A stretch of 14,557 nucleotides of DNA, taken from contig PLXC01000123.1 of assembly GCA_003151275.1 (NCBI GenBank), positions 1-14,557 on the forward strand, given 5' to 3'. The position numbers and the translations under genes were made by a program. Position 1 is the first letter of the stretch. Every line of letters begins with the position of its first letter. Below, piece after piece: positions 14,082-14,557 of the stretch. The DNA comes from Candidatus Melainabacteria bacterium (GTDB lineage: Bacteria > Cyanobacteriota > Vampirovibrionia > Obscuribacterales > Obscuribacteraceae). The notes beneath the pieces were generated by a model that saw only the letters and a list, made by a program, of their open reading frames with translations, made no database searches and was not told the DNA's origin.

Positions 14082-14557
14082 TCTCATTCTCCTTTTGCTG
14101 ACTTCCAGACAAGTATAGGAGGAGTTCTGAGTGTAATCGAGGAGCCGTGACGCTTCATCAACGATCAAAACTTGAAGATGTTTGTGGCGCGGATTGGAGT
14201 TTCTTGTGCTTTCTCTTTGATGCTCTTTTGATATCACACTGATGTCAATGTAATTTCAAAATGGTGGCTGCTTTGATTTCAAAATAATCCTGAAAATGAA
14301 ACACTATCTAAGGAAGAATATCGGACTGAACGCGCGCAGCGCGCATTAAGTGGCCGTAGTGCGGACGTGACATCGCACAGGTTCTCCTTAAGGAAACTTA
14401 CGATAATGAGTTCTCGCCCTTCTTATTTTTTAAGTGTCTAAATGAGCAACCATCACTAAAATAGAGTTGCAATCAATTGTCATTATTGGTTAAACATTGT
14501 TCTCAAGAACTTCCCAAACTCGGTTTGGCCGCGTGTGAATTGACGATTTAAATGTCC
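14082..14557. other. Right end without a convincing gene
   Basis: The 5' region of the cyclase-like gene lies here. The minus strand has TTGACA at 14243-14248, but no good -10 follows. GCGCGC-A-GCGCGC forms a small inverted repeat at 14332-14344. A 21-codon minus-strand frame at 14308-14373 has AAGGAG some distance upstream, but it is too short to support. The plus strand carries TAAGTGTCTA at 14431-14440, which matches only the right arm of the 24-bp element. Confidence 0.35.

Noticed and set aside
14082..14237. Longer N-terminus for the cyclase-like protein
   Set aside because: AGGAG at ideal spacing supports the start at 14081, and the extra residues show no family features.
14431..14440. 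TAAGTGTCTA, identical to the right end of 24-bp element copy 2
   Set aside because: The left arm TAGACAAAA is absent, so it is at most a chance half-site.

Overview
This window looks like part of a plasmid-like or recently mobile accessory region, not core chromosome. It has no rRNA, tRNA or housekeeping genes. It does have a primase-type replication gene, a degenerate copy of that gene, a KfrA-like coiled-coil DNA-binding protein set among repeated palindromes, and a run of single-gene units of the kind found in defence islands. The host cannot be fixed from the sequence. The primase gene (a DID metal motif followed by YHN, a GWHLY motif, an RLPLQPG motif, then a C-terminal helix-turn-helix) resembles proteins I associate with cyanobacterial plasmids. 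A member of the Cyanobacteriota or a relative is therefore my best guess, but it is only an inference.

Left third (1-5619, extending to 6931): four plus-strand cassette-like units are separated by four copies of a 24-bp element. Each copy has an invariant left arm TAGACAAAA, 6 bp of variable centre, and a right arm ending TGTCTA. The copies lie at 70-93, 1605-1628, 2999-3022 and 5596-5619, all in the same orientation. The units carry (A) an Mrr-like PD-(D/E)XK nuclease, (B) a protein with a C-terminal HEPN RxxxxH motif, (C) the remains of a nucleotidyltransferase gene followed by a phosphorylase-superfamily nucleosidase and a small unknown gene, and (D) a second protein with an RxxxxH motif. 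The layout recalls pdif modules or integron cassettes, but no recombinase gene lies in the window.

Middle (6932-9159): a minus-strand gene encodes a helix-turn-helix plus coiled-coil protein (KfrA-like). About eleven copies of a 20-bp palindrome, TGTCNGGACATGTCCNGACA, flank it on both sides, with most of them in a 1.1-kb non-coding stretch. A centromere, operator or origin array bound by this protein is the simplest reading.

Replication block (9160-12424): a primase-like gene whose catalytic residues are all replaced is followed, with overlap, by a small XRE-type regulator. An apparently intact primase-replication gene comes next. The two primase paralogues share an exact 16-bp palindrome, TTACGTAATTACGTAA, read in the same frame as Leu-Arg-Asn-Tyr-Val.

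Right end (12463-14557): two minus-strand genes encode a pRiA4b ORF-3 family protein and a class III nucleotidyl-cyclase-like protein, with a terminator between them. The last 476 bases hold no convincing gene.
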